DNA of 64,000 nt, taken from NCBI RefSeq assembly GCF_943734655.1, contig NC_071354.1:2949001-3013000 (forward strand), in the 5' to 3' direction. Each line of letters begins with the position of its first letter. Within the stretch, counting starts at the first letter, position 1. Shown in pieces: positions 35,177-44,054 of this stretch. Position numbers and translations under genes: made by a program. A model generated the notes under the pieces. It saw nothing but the letters and a program-made list of their open reading frames with translations, had not been told where the DNA came from and did not search any database. Source of the stretch: Sabethes cyaneus. Taxonomy: Eukaryota > Arthropoda > Insecta > Diptera > Culicidae.

Positions 35177-36198
35177 ATGAAGGTATTCGTAGTGTTCGCT
35201 TTTTGCTTGGTAGCCGTTGCTGCTGGTCCCGATGAGGACGCGTGGTTGCGTTTTAACCGACGCATGCCAGGTGCATATTATAGTATGATGTTGCAGCCGT
35301 CAGAAAATTCCTCATATAGTGGTCGAATCGTCGGAGGCGTCGATGCTAGAATCGAAGATTTCCCGTACCAGTTATCGTTGATTCGCTCTGGTTCGCATAT
35401 CTGCGGTGCCTCGGTTATTTCGGATCGATGGGCTCTATCGGCTGCTCATTGCACGTATCCTGTTCCGGAATTGTCCAGCGTAGGTAACGAAAGCTTATAG
35501 TTTGGATGTTAGTGACCAACGTGAATTCTTTTTAGGTCACTCTCCGAGGAGGTTCGAACAATCGCCTCGAAGGTGGAGTTTTGTTCGAAGTTAACCGTAT
35601 CGAAAATCACCCTTTATACAATGACTGGAGAGCAGCACATGACGTCTCTCTTCTACATAGCACAACGTATCTCGTAGGACCCAACATTGCTGCCGTTACT
35701 TTGGCTTCAGTTAATGCTTATATTCCAGCAGGAACCCGTGCCGTAGTGTCTGGATGGGGTTACACAGTAAGTATTCTCAGCTTTGTTGGTATCGTTGCAT
35801 ACACTCACAATCTGCTTTCTCACACTTAGAGTGGCCCCCAAGGAACACTAACAGTCATTCTTCAGAGGGCTCTAATTCCCGTCGTTGACCAGATGTACTG
35901 CATGGCAGCTTGGCCAGCTGGTTGGGTTACAGACGAGTAAGTGGATTCAAGATAATGTTGATACTATTGAGTAATGTATAATTTATGAATTTCAATTATT
36001 TTTAGTATGCTCTGCGCCAGTGAATTAGGGCGCGATGCCTGCAATGGTGACAGTGGTGGCCCTTTGGTTACCGGTGGAGTTCAAATCGGAGCAGTTTCGT
36101 GGGGTTCCGGTGATTGTATAGGTGACCGACCAGGAGTTTACGTCCGCATTGGTTTCCCGATAATACGTAACTGGATCTTCGATATCAGTGGCGTTTAG
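35177..36198 (+). CDS. Trypsin-like S1A serine protease, copy 2 (four exons)
   Basis: Exons are 35,177-35,479, 35,536-35,766, 35,830-35,936 and 36,006-36,198, giving 277 residues. Introns are 56, 63 and 69 bp at the same positions and phases as copy 1. The protein has signal peptide residues 1-17, propeptide cleavage after Arg50 (GR/IVGG), and a triad of His91, Asp137 and Ser230, with Asp224 at the S1 pocket base. It is a trypsin-type secreted zymogen. It differs from copy 1 mainly in the propeptide (MMLQPSENSSYSG against TMKPYEEPPQGG), in the loop near the catalytic Asp, and in the loop before the last Cys (SGDCIGDRP against SSSCSGNIP). All donors are canonical (GTAGGT, GTAAGT, GTAAGT). It lies 4.1 kb downstream of copy 1 in the same orientation. 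Confidence 0.95.
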
Positions 36199-38820
36199 GA
36201 AGCTGTTCTACTTGAATTACGATTTGAGTTGAGTTGCCTCTGAGATGTTTCACTTTGTCGTAGCTTTGATTTACTTTATTCACAAACGAGAAATCAGCAG
36301 CAGCAGAAATACGTAACTAGATATTTGCTAATTTATTTTGCACTAGGGAAATAATTTGTTCCATGAACTATTTTAAAGTGAATATGTGGTGTATGAATCA
36401 CTCGCGTGTCAATATATTAGTGAATTTGCGATAATAGTAGAGTTAAAAGGAAAAAAATTTTTTTCACTCATATAAAAAAATATGTAGTGTGATTCAATAA
36501 TACTCGATTTTTCATCTAAATTCTTTTTTCATTTCAAGTAGTTTATTCGAGAAATCAAACAACGTTTGACTTGCTCATGCTTCAAGATTTCCTCATTTTG
36601 GCGATAAAATCACTTCGTCCTGTATCACAGTATAGCGAGAAAACTATCAATTATTTAGAATTTTTAGTTTCACTCCACTTAGAATCATTGATTTCTTTCA
36701 CTAGTTCTTGTACTCAGTGATTCATCCATTCTTCTTCACACCGCTACTAATCTTACTGATCTTACATATCATCTATGTAATCCAATCTGGTTTCAATGAA
36801 AGCAGCAGCTAATGGTCAATCACTGGATGTATGCACTTACAAGAAGAAAACATTTCCAATTAATTCAGCACTTGCAGATAGAGAGCGTGCAAAAAATGGC
36901 ACAAATGCAAAAGTTCTCATCTATTGGACACTCACTGGACTCAGAATCTTTGTTCGAACAATGGCGACGCAGTTACCGACATGAGCAGTACCTACATACA
37001 CTGCAGCGATGAAATGGTACAGCGATACTTTTCCTTTCCAACGATTGCAGGCTTACAGAAGGAACTGCAAAGCCAATTACATTCCTTTGCAATGGGAGTA
37101 TTTTTTCGCCATGAACAAGCCGGTATCTTTCCACATCTCTGGTACCTACCTGGCTAGGGCAGACAGCTGCTGTTGAAGCCTCAAGTTTCAACTAACAGCC
37201 TGCAGCGTATGGGAGATTTGGATTTTTTTTCCTGCATTTAGTAGCACCGGAGATTCGATGTCACCAAATTCATATTGTGTCAGCATCGATTAGTAGCCTT
37301 CTGAAGGTAAACTTTTAGGCTGATATTGCAAAACCTTTTTTTTGTTTCAATTATGGAATGTTACTTTTAAATAAATGGAAAATTTGCTGAACACAAATAC
37401 CTATTAAACCTTTTTTGGAAATGCTCCTCTATGATTTTTTATTAAATTTCTTATTAATTAGAAATACTGCTGAAAAAACTTCAAAACAGAATTTGGTTTT
37501 GTAGGAAACAAATCAGTACTAAACTAACTAAATTCCAGTTGTATAACTACTGTTGCTATATCTGACGTTTCATTTAACTTTTCTTTCAACACTGATTTAT
37601 GCTTGAGCGCTCGCCAAGCATCCAAATCAGCATTATATTTTCACAGTTGCTCAACGATTTCAATGATTGCCCGGGATAGTTAGTACATCTTGATCCTGTA
37701 TATTTATGTATTCCGCTTAGAACAACAAATCTAACTTTTAACCGCCTTCCGCATGGATGGCTCTGACGCTTTGGAATAAAGCCAACGTTTCGCCTCGCCT
37801 AACCTCAGCCAACGGTTGTGTATAATTAGAATTTCCAAAAACTATTTCCCTGTTGGTTGGTTTGTTCATAAACTGGGAACAATTTTGCTCATGTTTTTGG
37901 ACGAAATGAATTCATTACATACAGCAGCGATGTCGGTGGAGTTGCTATGTTCCACTTCTAAACCGCACTTCGTTGTTTCGAGAGCTCTTGCCGGTTCAAA
38001 TCTCGAAAATAATCCCATTACTCTAGATAAACACCAGCATCCGTATCGTTACACTTTTCCCTTCAGATTTATAAAAAAGATCCAAAAAACGTAAACACAG
38101 ATTCGTTCATCTGCTGCTGTATGTATGCATTTTCGTTTCGACAGTGAAATGACGTAGCCACAGCTGAAGCTGAATTTTCCTGCTCAGCGGAAATGCCTAA
38201 CATGCTAAGGGAAATTTAGGTTTGCCACTTCCATTCATACCTACATATGTTGATATGTACTGTAGCTCAAACCAGCACTCGTCTGGGACTAAATTTTACT
38301 TCTTCATTCCAGGCTGCTGTTGGGCTGTAATAAAGAAAGGAATATGAATTTCAAGAATTGGATTAAATTTTAAACTCGATAAACATGCGGCAATGGAACT
38401 CCCGACTGATAGCTTCGCGTGCTCGAGCCCAACCTTGCCGCATTCTTGTCTGCCGCCGGAAACAGAATACAGCCATGTGCGAGGCGAACGAAACGGAGTT
38501 TATCCCGGGGTAAATATTTGCCGTTTTTCTGCAATTGTGTACGTACCTACGTACCACTTCACATGAAGAGATTCATCGGTAGCAGCTGGTACAGTGGTAA
38601 ACCTTATATGACAGGCAACCGCAGACGATTTTTTTTCGCGGATACGGTTTTCCTGTTGCTGTCTGCACACTAAGTTTGTCTTCATTGAAGTTGGCTTCAG
38701 TTTTCACATTATTTCGTAGAGCTTTCCGCCGTGTTGTGTTGGTTATTGACTGTGAATAATGAATATAAAATACTGTTTAAAGTACTAGTTTCTTCCAAAA
38801 AATTATTTGCAATATAAACA
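36199..38820. other. Non-coding stretch, no gene recognised
   Basis: The 3' flank of copy 2 shows no canonical AATAAA close by. The open frames at 36,796-37,157 and 37,816-38,094 match nothing I know. No repeat structure stands out. Confidence 0.4.
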
Positions 38821-38827
38821 TATACCG

Positions 38828-38850
38828 TAGGCGCGTCTAATTCTGCGTAC
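38828..38850 (+). repeat. Solo transposon-end-like sequence
   Basis: CCGTAGGCGCGTCTAATTCT followed by GCG, preceded by TA, resembles the left end of the 33,014-34,166 element (CCGTGACCGCTCCTAATTCT). No matching inverted partner was found to the right, so it may be a broken end. Confidence 0.35.
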
Positions 38851-39072
38851 CGCGTGTTTTAATCAAACATTGAAACAATCTCAAATTAATAACTACAGAG
38901 ACTTATATTTTGCTAGACGTGTCAATGAAGATAACAATTTCGTACATCAACAAGGTTCAAATACGAATGAATCGCTTAATATATTCAGAACTGGTCACTT
39001 ACTCAGAGAGTATTTATTTTTATTGCAAAATAGCTTTAAACGTACTTTAACTTGAAGAGTACCTGAAACGTG

Positions 39073-39836
39073 TCAATTTGCGATATAATTCATTCTCAAG
39101 ATGGGTTTGTTTGCATCAACAAAATGTACTTTTTTATTTATTCCTATATCAGGGGAATAAAAAACAGCTGAGTAATTCTCGCTGAAACGTTTGTTTGACA
39201 TACCAGGAATCTGTTTAAAGTCTTCTAGGACATACGTTTCATCATCCATTATAACGCATGGAAACTTCGTTAAATATTCGCGATAAAGCTTACGAGCGCG
39301 TGTTTTGGCCGTCGTATTTTGCTTATCATTACGGTTTGGCACAGTCCTCACCTTGAAAGACTTCATGCCTTGTCGTTGCTTAGAAGTGTGCACGAATTTT
39401 GGCGACATTTTTATTTTACGAGCAATGGTACGTACAGAAAGATCTGGTCTCCTCCGTAATATTTGTTTTTCCTTCGCATCCTTGTGGTGGTTCCTCAGAT
39501 CCGTTTTTGTTCCACTTCCCTTCTTCCTAGCTGTTGTCAAGCAAGTATCGAACGATTTCAAAACACTGTGAGCAGTGCTTGGAGGAAATCCAAGCTTTTT
39601 GGCAAGTTTTCGTAACGAGAGATCCGGATTTTCATTGCGACCGCACACAATTGCTTTTCGAACCTGCTCTTCTTTCGACGCCATTTTACGCTGAGCGCTT
39701 GTAATATAAACAAGTGTTATATTTTCAGAAAGAACAGGCATACGTCTACCACTCTGCAAAATATTTCACTCATTGCTAATGTATTTCCGAAGCTGTGTGT
39801 GCTTAGGGGTGTCCAAATTTTGTCGCGAACAGGCCT
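39073..39836 (-). pseudogene. Truncated Tc1/mariner transposase with its 5' terminal repeat
   Basis: The likely start is Met at 39,684 (MASKEEQVRKAIV). A bipartite DNA-binding region follows: DLSLRKLAKKLGFPPSTAHS, then DLSVRTIARKIKMSPKFVHT. The first catalytic Asp is in CVIMDDETYVLEDFKQIPG, the form seen in mosquito mariner relatives of the DD37 types. After about 40 more residues similarity is lost and the frame stops at 39,073, so the second and third catalytic residues are missing. Upstream (39,806-39,836) the transposase-sense sequence CCTGTTCGCGACAAAATTTG then GACACCCC looks like the 5' terminal repeat. The 3' terminal repeat was not found. Inactive. Confidence 0.8.
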
Positions 39837-39839
39837 TAT

Positions 39840-40370
39840 ACGTAAAAATTTTCAAATTCTCACTGAAATATGCTGAGCTTGAGAGTATATGGCCAATAAT
39901 GGAATACTGGTCGAAGAAGGGTGGAACCAAGGTGACTTAAAATAGGTGATCTGGTTTTCACAGTTTGTAAAAGAGAAGTGCGCGGAGCGATTGGTTAGCA
40001 GCCATCGAAGTTGATTATACACATTCAACAGTTTCCGCTTTGAAAATTTCGGTGATCGTCAAGGGTAACCCAGCGGGGGTGATAAACAAATTTGAACATC
40101 AGAAAACCTCTCTTGACTAACCCTGGGTGGAACTGCAATCGACGGGAAGGAGTTTAAGACTGCGCTACTATTTACTTCAATTCGGCCACAAAGACTGTTA
40201 TCGACACTACTTAGAGTTCGTAAAATGTAAATGTCCCAATGCCGGCATAGGTACAACAAGTTTCCTTGGCAACGGCAGTAGTTTAAACTGAAAATTTTCT
40301 CATTCTCGGTTGTTCGAACAAGAAGCATTTTTGTCAACCTCGTGGAATATGCTAGATTTAGTTAATATTG
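39840..40370. other. Non-coding stretch, no gene recognised
   Basis: A minus-strand open frame at 40,059-40,337 has no recognisable motif. Nothing else is seen. Confidence 0.4.
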
Positions 40371-40372
40371 TA

Positions 40373-41986
40373 CACTCCCTCCACAATTATGGATCACCCA
40401 CAATTATGGATCACTTTTGTATTTCAAGTTAAATAACTCAGTTGAACAAACTGTTTGAAGGAATGAAGCATTTTTGCAATAAAATATACCCTATTAACTA
40501 GCTTTTAACACATAAAACATCCTTTAAATCCCGACATTGATGCTTTTTCAATGCGCGTAAAAAAGTTGTTATCGAGAATCTATCAAAATGTCTGTCATTT
40601 TTTAAATCAGCATAAGCAGTACGTTCCTCATTCATAAGGTTGCTATGTGGCATAATCACCAATTTTCGAGCAAAAAATGACTCGTACATAAAGATCAAGC
40701 TAAGTTCTTTACGATTCAGCGAAATATTGGTGGTTGCCAATGATTTTCCTGTAAAAATAAGTAATTTTCAAAGTGATCCATAATAGTGACCAAAACAAGG
40801 TAATTTTTCACAATTATGGATCACTTTGATTCCAATGTAATTTTCACAAATGCAAACAGTTTAGCACCTATTACAAACATTTTTAAACCAGAATCGAAAG
40901 TTGCACAGAGCTGAGTTTTTGGAAAATGCTGTTTCTGAATTACGCAGGACAAGAACCTACGTAAGGCAGTAAAACGCTATGATGGTACATATGCAACGGT
41001 TCATCGCAAAAATTAAGCGTATGTTAGCTCTCATGCAACAATCTAAAACGTTAATTTTTTCCTTAACTTTTTTAAGAGTTTGAATTTACTGGTTCTTCGA
41101 GCTTTCGGTCAAAAATTTCCTTCTATGTTTATATTTCATTTTTTCGGTTTATTGTCGCCTTTTCCACTGTTTCATACATCGCACCATAGCAGCGATGAAA
41201 TTAAACTCTTGCATCGATTAACTTTTCCGAGATCCACTGTACCTACACACTTAAAAAAGTGCCGAAGTCAGCAAAATTTTGCCGAGATTTGGACAGCCGA
41301 GCGTTCGGTAAAATTTTTTATGATGCCAAACGTCGATTTGCAAAACTGAAAATTTTACCGAACGCTCAGCTGTCCAAATCTCGGCAAATTTTGCTGAGTT
41401 TTTTAAGTGTGTACATCGTTAAGAACAATTCGGAAAAAAGAAAACTTCATCTTGTACTAGTCTTTTCGGAGCCAACGCAGCTGGTGAGCCTAAGACTTTT
41501 TTTCCAGGACAAAAAATCAGTCGTGAAATCGCGAAAAGCATTCCCAACGGCTGATCGGTAGGTGTCTTCGAAGAAGGACAGCAGGCATCTAAAGACAAAC
41601 ACAAGCCAAAGACAAGCCACACAAGGTCTTTCATACGATTTGAAACATGTTATTTTTATGTTATTACATGATTTGAATAAAGTTCATTGAGAGAATTCGC
41701 TGCAAAAAGTGTATTTTTATTTTGATCCATAATATGGTGAAAATTGTTTCATAATTGTGACCGCTTCCAAAAGTGATCCATAATTGTGTATTTGATTAGT
41801 CATAATATAAGCTTAATTTCCGTGGAAAACTTGCACTAAATGGGTTTAATAACTGAATCAACTGAAAGATTACATATTTCTGTAACTAAAACATTTATAA
41901 ACTGCTTTTAAATAATAGTATGCGCTACAATTGATTGTTTTAAAATTATACTTCTGCTGAAATGGTCCATAATTGTGGGGGAACTG
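40373..41986. mobile_element. TA-inserting element, 1,614 bp, with subterminal repeats
   Basis: The left end CACTCCCTCCACAATTATGG and the right end (reverse complement CAGTTCCCCCACAATTATGG) match at 17 of 20 positions. TA flanks both (40,371-40,372 and 41,987-41,988). The motif CACAATTATGGATCACTTTT or its complement recurs at about 40,396, 40,775, 40,808, 41,729 and 41,772, a subterminal repeat pattern typical of transposase-binding sites. A minus-strand open frame of 80 codons (40,498-40,740) might be a coding remnant but matches no transposase I know. A second MITE sits inside. Confidence 0.8.
41246..41411. mobile_element. Foldback MITE, 166 bp, nested in the 40.4-42.0 kb element
   Basis: Both ends read CACACTTAAAAAA inward and are flanked by TA (41,244-41,245 and 41,412-41,413). 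Almost the whole length is inverted: GCCGAGATTTGGACAGCCGA at the left pairs with TCAGCTGTCCAAATCTCGGC at the right, leaving a loop of roughly 20-25 bases. It has no coding capacity. This is a textbook foldback MITE with TA target preference. Confidence 0.9.
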
Positions 41987-42420
41987 TATCTCTAATTATA
42001 GTTATGAAATATAGTTTATTGAATAGTTGAATTGCATTATTAATTTCGATAAAAAGTAGAATGATTTTTGATTTCTCCTTCTGGCTTTTATCGTAAACCC
42101 AGCGGAGGAGGGAATATGTCTATCAGTGGCTGTTTACGTCTTTCAAACGCTGCCCAGTAGCAGCGTTAGGGAAGCAGCCTTCCGTTGGTGTGTTTCAAAT
42201 CAATCAAATCAAACATCACTACATTGAATGCATTGCAATACATTGAATTTGTAAATTTCAATCACGCGCTTTTATTCTTGACGCATAAACCAAGCCACGA
42301 GAAAACCCAGGCGAAAATGGGCATTTGGAAATAATGATGATGGAAATGATAGCGTGCGCATACATAGAGAATTATGTTACCAGTGAACATTATAGCTGTA
42401 GCGTTTTTCCCCAATACAGA

Positions 42421-42565
42421 TCGGCACCAACTTCAAAAGGTCCAATCTACAAAATGTAAATAAACCGAGTGAAGGTTATTTTCTGCTGAAATAGTATAGG
42501 GAAAGAAACCCTCATTTGGTTTGTTTACATTTTGCAGATTGGCCCGTTTGAAAAGTTGGTGCCGA
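42421..42565. repeat. Foldback repeat, 145 bp
   Basis: TCGGCACCAACTTCAAAAGG (left arm) pairs with a right arm whose complement reads TCGGCACCAACTTTTCAAAC. Both continue into a shared CAATCT.CAAAATGTAAA segment. Arms are about 45-50 bases and the loop about 45-50 bases. No clear target duplication was found. A MITE or an RNA hairpin are both possible. Confidence 0.7.
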
Positions 42566-42771
42566 GCCCGAGATATCGAACGCTCCATTGTATTTATTGT
42601 CTAATCAAATCGTCGTACGTAAAAAATTTTCGACCTGTTTTTTGTCACTTTTTGTGGTATACTTCCCTAACAGAGACATCAAATTGGTCTAAGTTTATCC
42701 GTCGTACGAAATACAATCTGCGCCTTGTTCGGTTGAAGAGATCTTGAAACTTTTCTGGCGTACTTCCCAAG

Positions 42772-42929
42772 CTTACCTACTTACTAAGTTAGTTGGTTTG
42801 CTGTCCAATAGTATGATGAACGAAATTTCGCCAATTTACTCGGTTGTGTGCTATAGAGCTGTGCGAGTTCGTGGTTAATCTGCCGCCTCCATATTGCGTC
42901 CTCCTGTACGTCATCGAAGATCGTTCTTA
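42772..42929 (-). mobile_element. 5'-truncated RTE insertion, 158 bp, with 10 bp target duplication
   Basis: The minus strand encodes LRTIFDDVQEDAIWRRQINH and then ELAQLY, the RTE C-terminal region, and ends in a TAAG-rich tail (TTAGTAAGTAGGTAAG). ACTTCCCAAG lies on both sides (42,762-42,771 and 42,930-42,939) and occurs once in the related copy at 53.9 kb. This is a classic truncated target-primed insertion. The sequence differs from both larger RTE families in the window. Confidence 0.85.
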
Positions 42930-42977
42930 ACTTCCCAAGTAGAGACATCAAATTGGTCTAGGTTTTATCGTCGTAAA

Positions 42978-43661
42978 CAGGGCTTGAAAAAAGATCGCAA
43001 GTTGAATGTGACTGCCGTGAATGCGAACTTTCCGCATTCAAACTGCGCTTTTTGAACGATCATTTGACTGTTTTTTGAATCCAGTCAATCTCCCGCTTGC
43101 GCTGCTGCCGTCTTACAATTCATGCGGCATCTCAGCAAAAGCAAACAGTCGATCACCCGTTTTGCTTTGCGCTTTGAGAATATAAACTGCAAACTGACTG
43201 GAAGCATACGGTGACGTATTTTTTCGTTTCTCTTTTTGTCTCCAAATCGGCTGCTCACAGTAATAGTTTGTCACCCGGACGTCGGTCCGACGCAAGCAAA
43301 ATATTCGTTTGTATTGGACGGAGTCCGACCGACTTCTTCCATGCACATGTAGTGGTTGTTTTTTTGTGGTATTGAATCATACGATTGTGCGGTTGCTTTT
43401 CGTTAACGTGGTGATTGCCAGTCATTTGACTGTTTTGCAGTCATTCGCTGCTCCAAACGGTAAAGGCAACTTGATCGAAACAAAAATGTCAAAAAATTTT
43501 AGAGCGCGTTCATTCTGCTGCGTGCGATCGGCGTTTGACTGAGCAAACTGCCAGTTGTGTTATGCATAGCGTTCGTATTCCACCTCTAAACGGACGGTGT
43601 GAACTTGAATGCGCGTTGGTGTGACTGCGGTAGAAAAAAAGGATCGGTCGTCGAAGCCCTG
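42978..43661. mobile_element. Non-autonomous hAT-type element, 684 bp
   Basis: The ends are CAGGGCTTGAAAAAAGATCG and, in reverse complement, CAGGGCTTCGACGACCGATC. The 8 bp sequence GTCGTAAA flanks both sides (42,970-42,977 and 43,662-43,669). CAGGG termini with an 8 bp duplication are diagnostic of hAT elements. The related repeat at 53.9 kb has one copy of the target (GACGCAAA) with no insertion. Internal ORFs are short and no hAT dimerisation domain is visible, so it must be mobilised in trans. Confidence 0.9.
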
Positions 43662-43839
43662 GTCGTAAAGAATCTTCAACCTGTTGGGAGGAGGAGATTT
43701 TGTCACTTTTTTTTTCTCTAAAAACACATTAAAACTTCGATGAAGTCTTTTTCAACCATTTGCGAAGTGTGGATTTCCAGTTGGGCAATGCTTCGATTAT
43801 AGCTTGGTTGCATGGGTTCCCCAACATGGACAAAAATGA

Positions 43840-44050
43840 GCGGTACTCAACTTCTTAAGCGTTGCTTTAATGACCCTTCCATATTTAATTTTCTGCTCTT
43901 TCCCCTTCACATCTCGTTCCCGTTCTGTTTGGAATACTATCAACATCTTCGTTTCATAACTTTCATCTGCCATTTACCGTTATATGTTTGACCTTATTGA
44001 AGGTCAAAACAAAAATACGAGGTTGGTCTGTAATTATCATGATTTTAATT
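43840..44050 (+). repeat. Fourth copy of the 16.5-17.5 kb repeat unit
   Basis: Shares TTTAATTTTCTGCTCTTTCC and then CCTTCACATC.CGTTCCC, ACTTTCATCTGCC, GACCTTATTGAAGGTCAA and ACGAGGTTGGTCT with units at 16.5-17.5 kb. Non-coding and unclassified. Confidence 0.55.
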
Positions 44051-44054
44051 AATA

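Larger units (their letters stand above)
42600..43830 (+). repeat. Unclassified ~100 bp-unit repeat, interrupted twice
   Basis: GACATCAAATTGGTCTA(A/G)G recurs at about 42,677 and 42,946, about 100 bp apart once the insertion is removed. It is followed by TTCAACCTGTTGGGAGGAGG and a TTTTGTCAC segment (43,675-43,710), then a GGATTTCCAGTTGGGCAATG segment (43,770-43,790). A related block lies at 53,526-54,080. The copy here contains a 158 bp RTE scrap and a 684 bp hAT-type element. Confidence 0.75.

Noticed and set aside
38828..39836. Full mariner element bounded by the 38,828 end and the 39,836 end
   Set aside because: The two ends are not inverted copies of each other, so they do not define one element.
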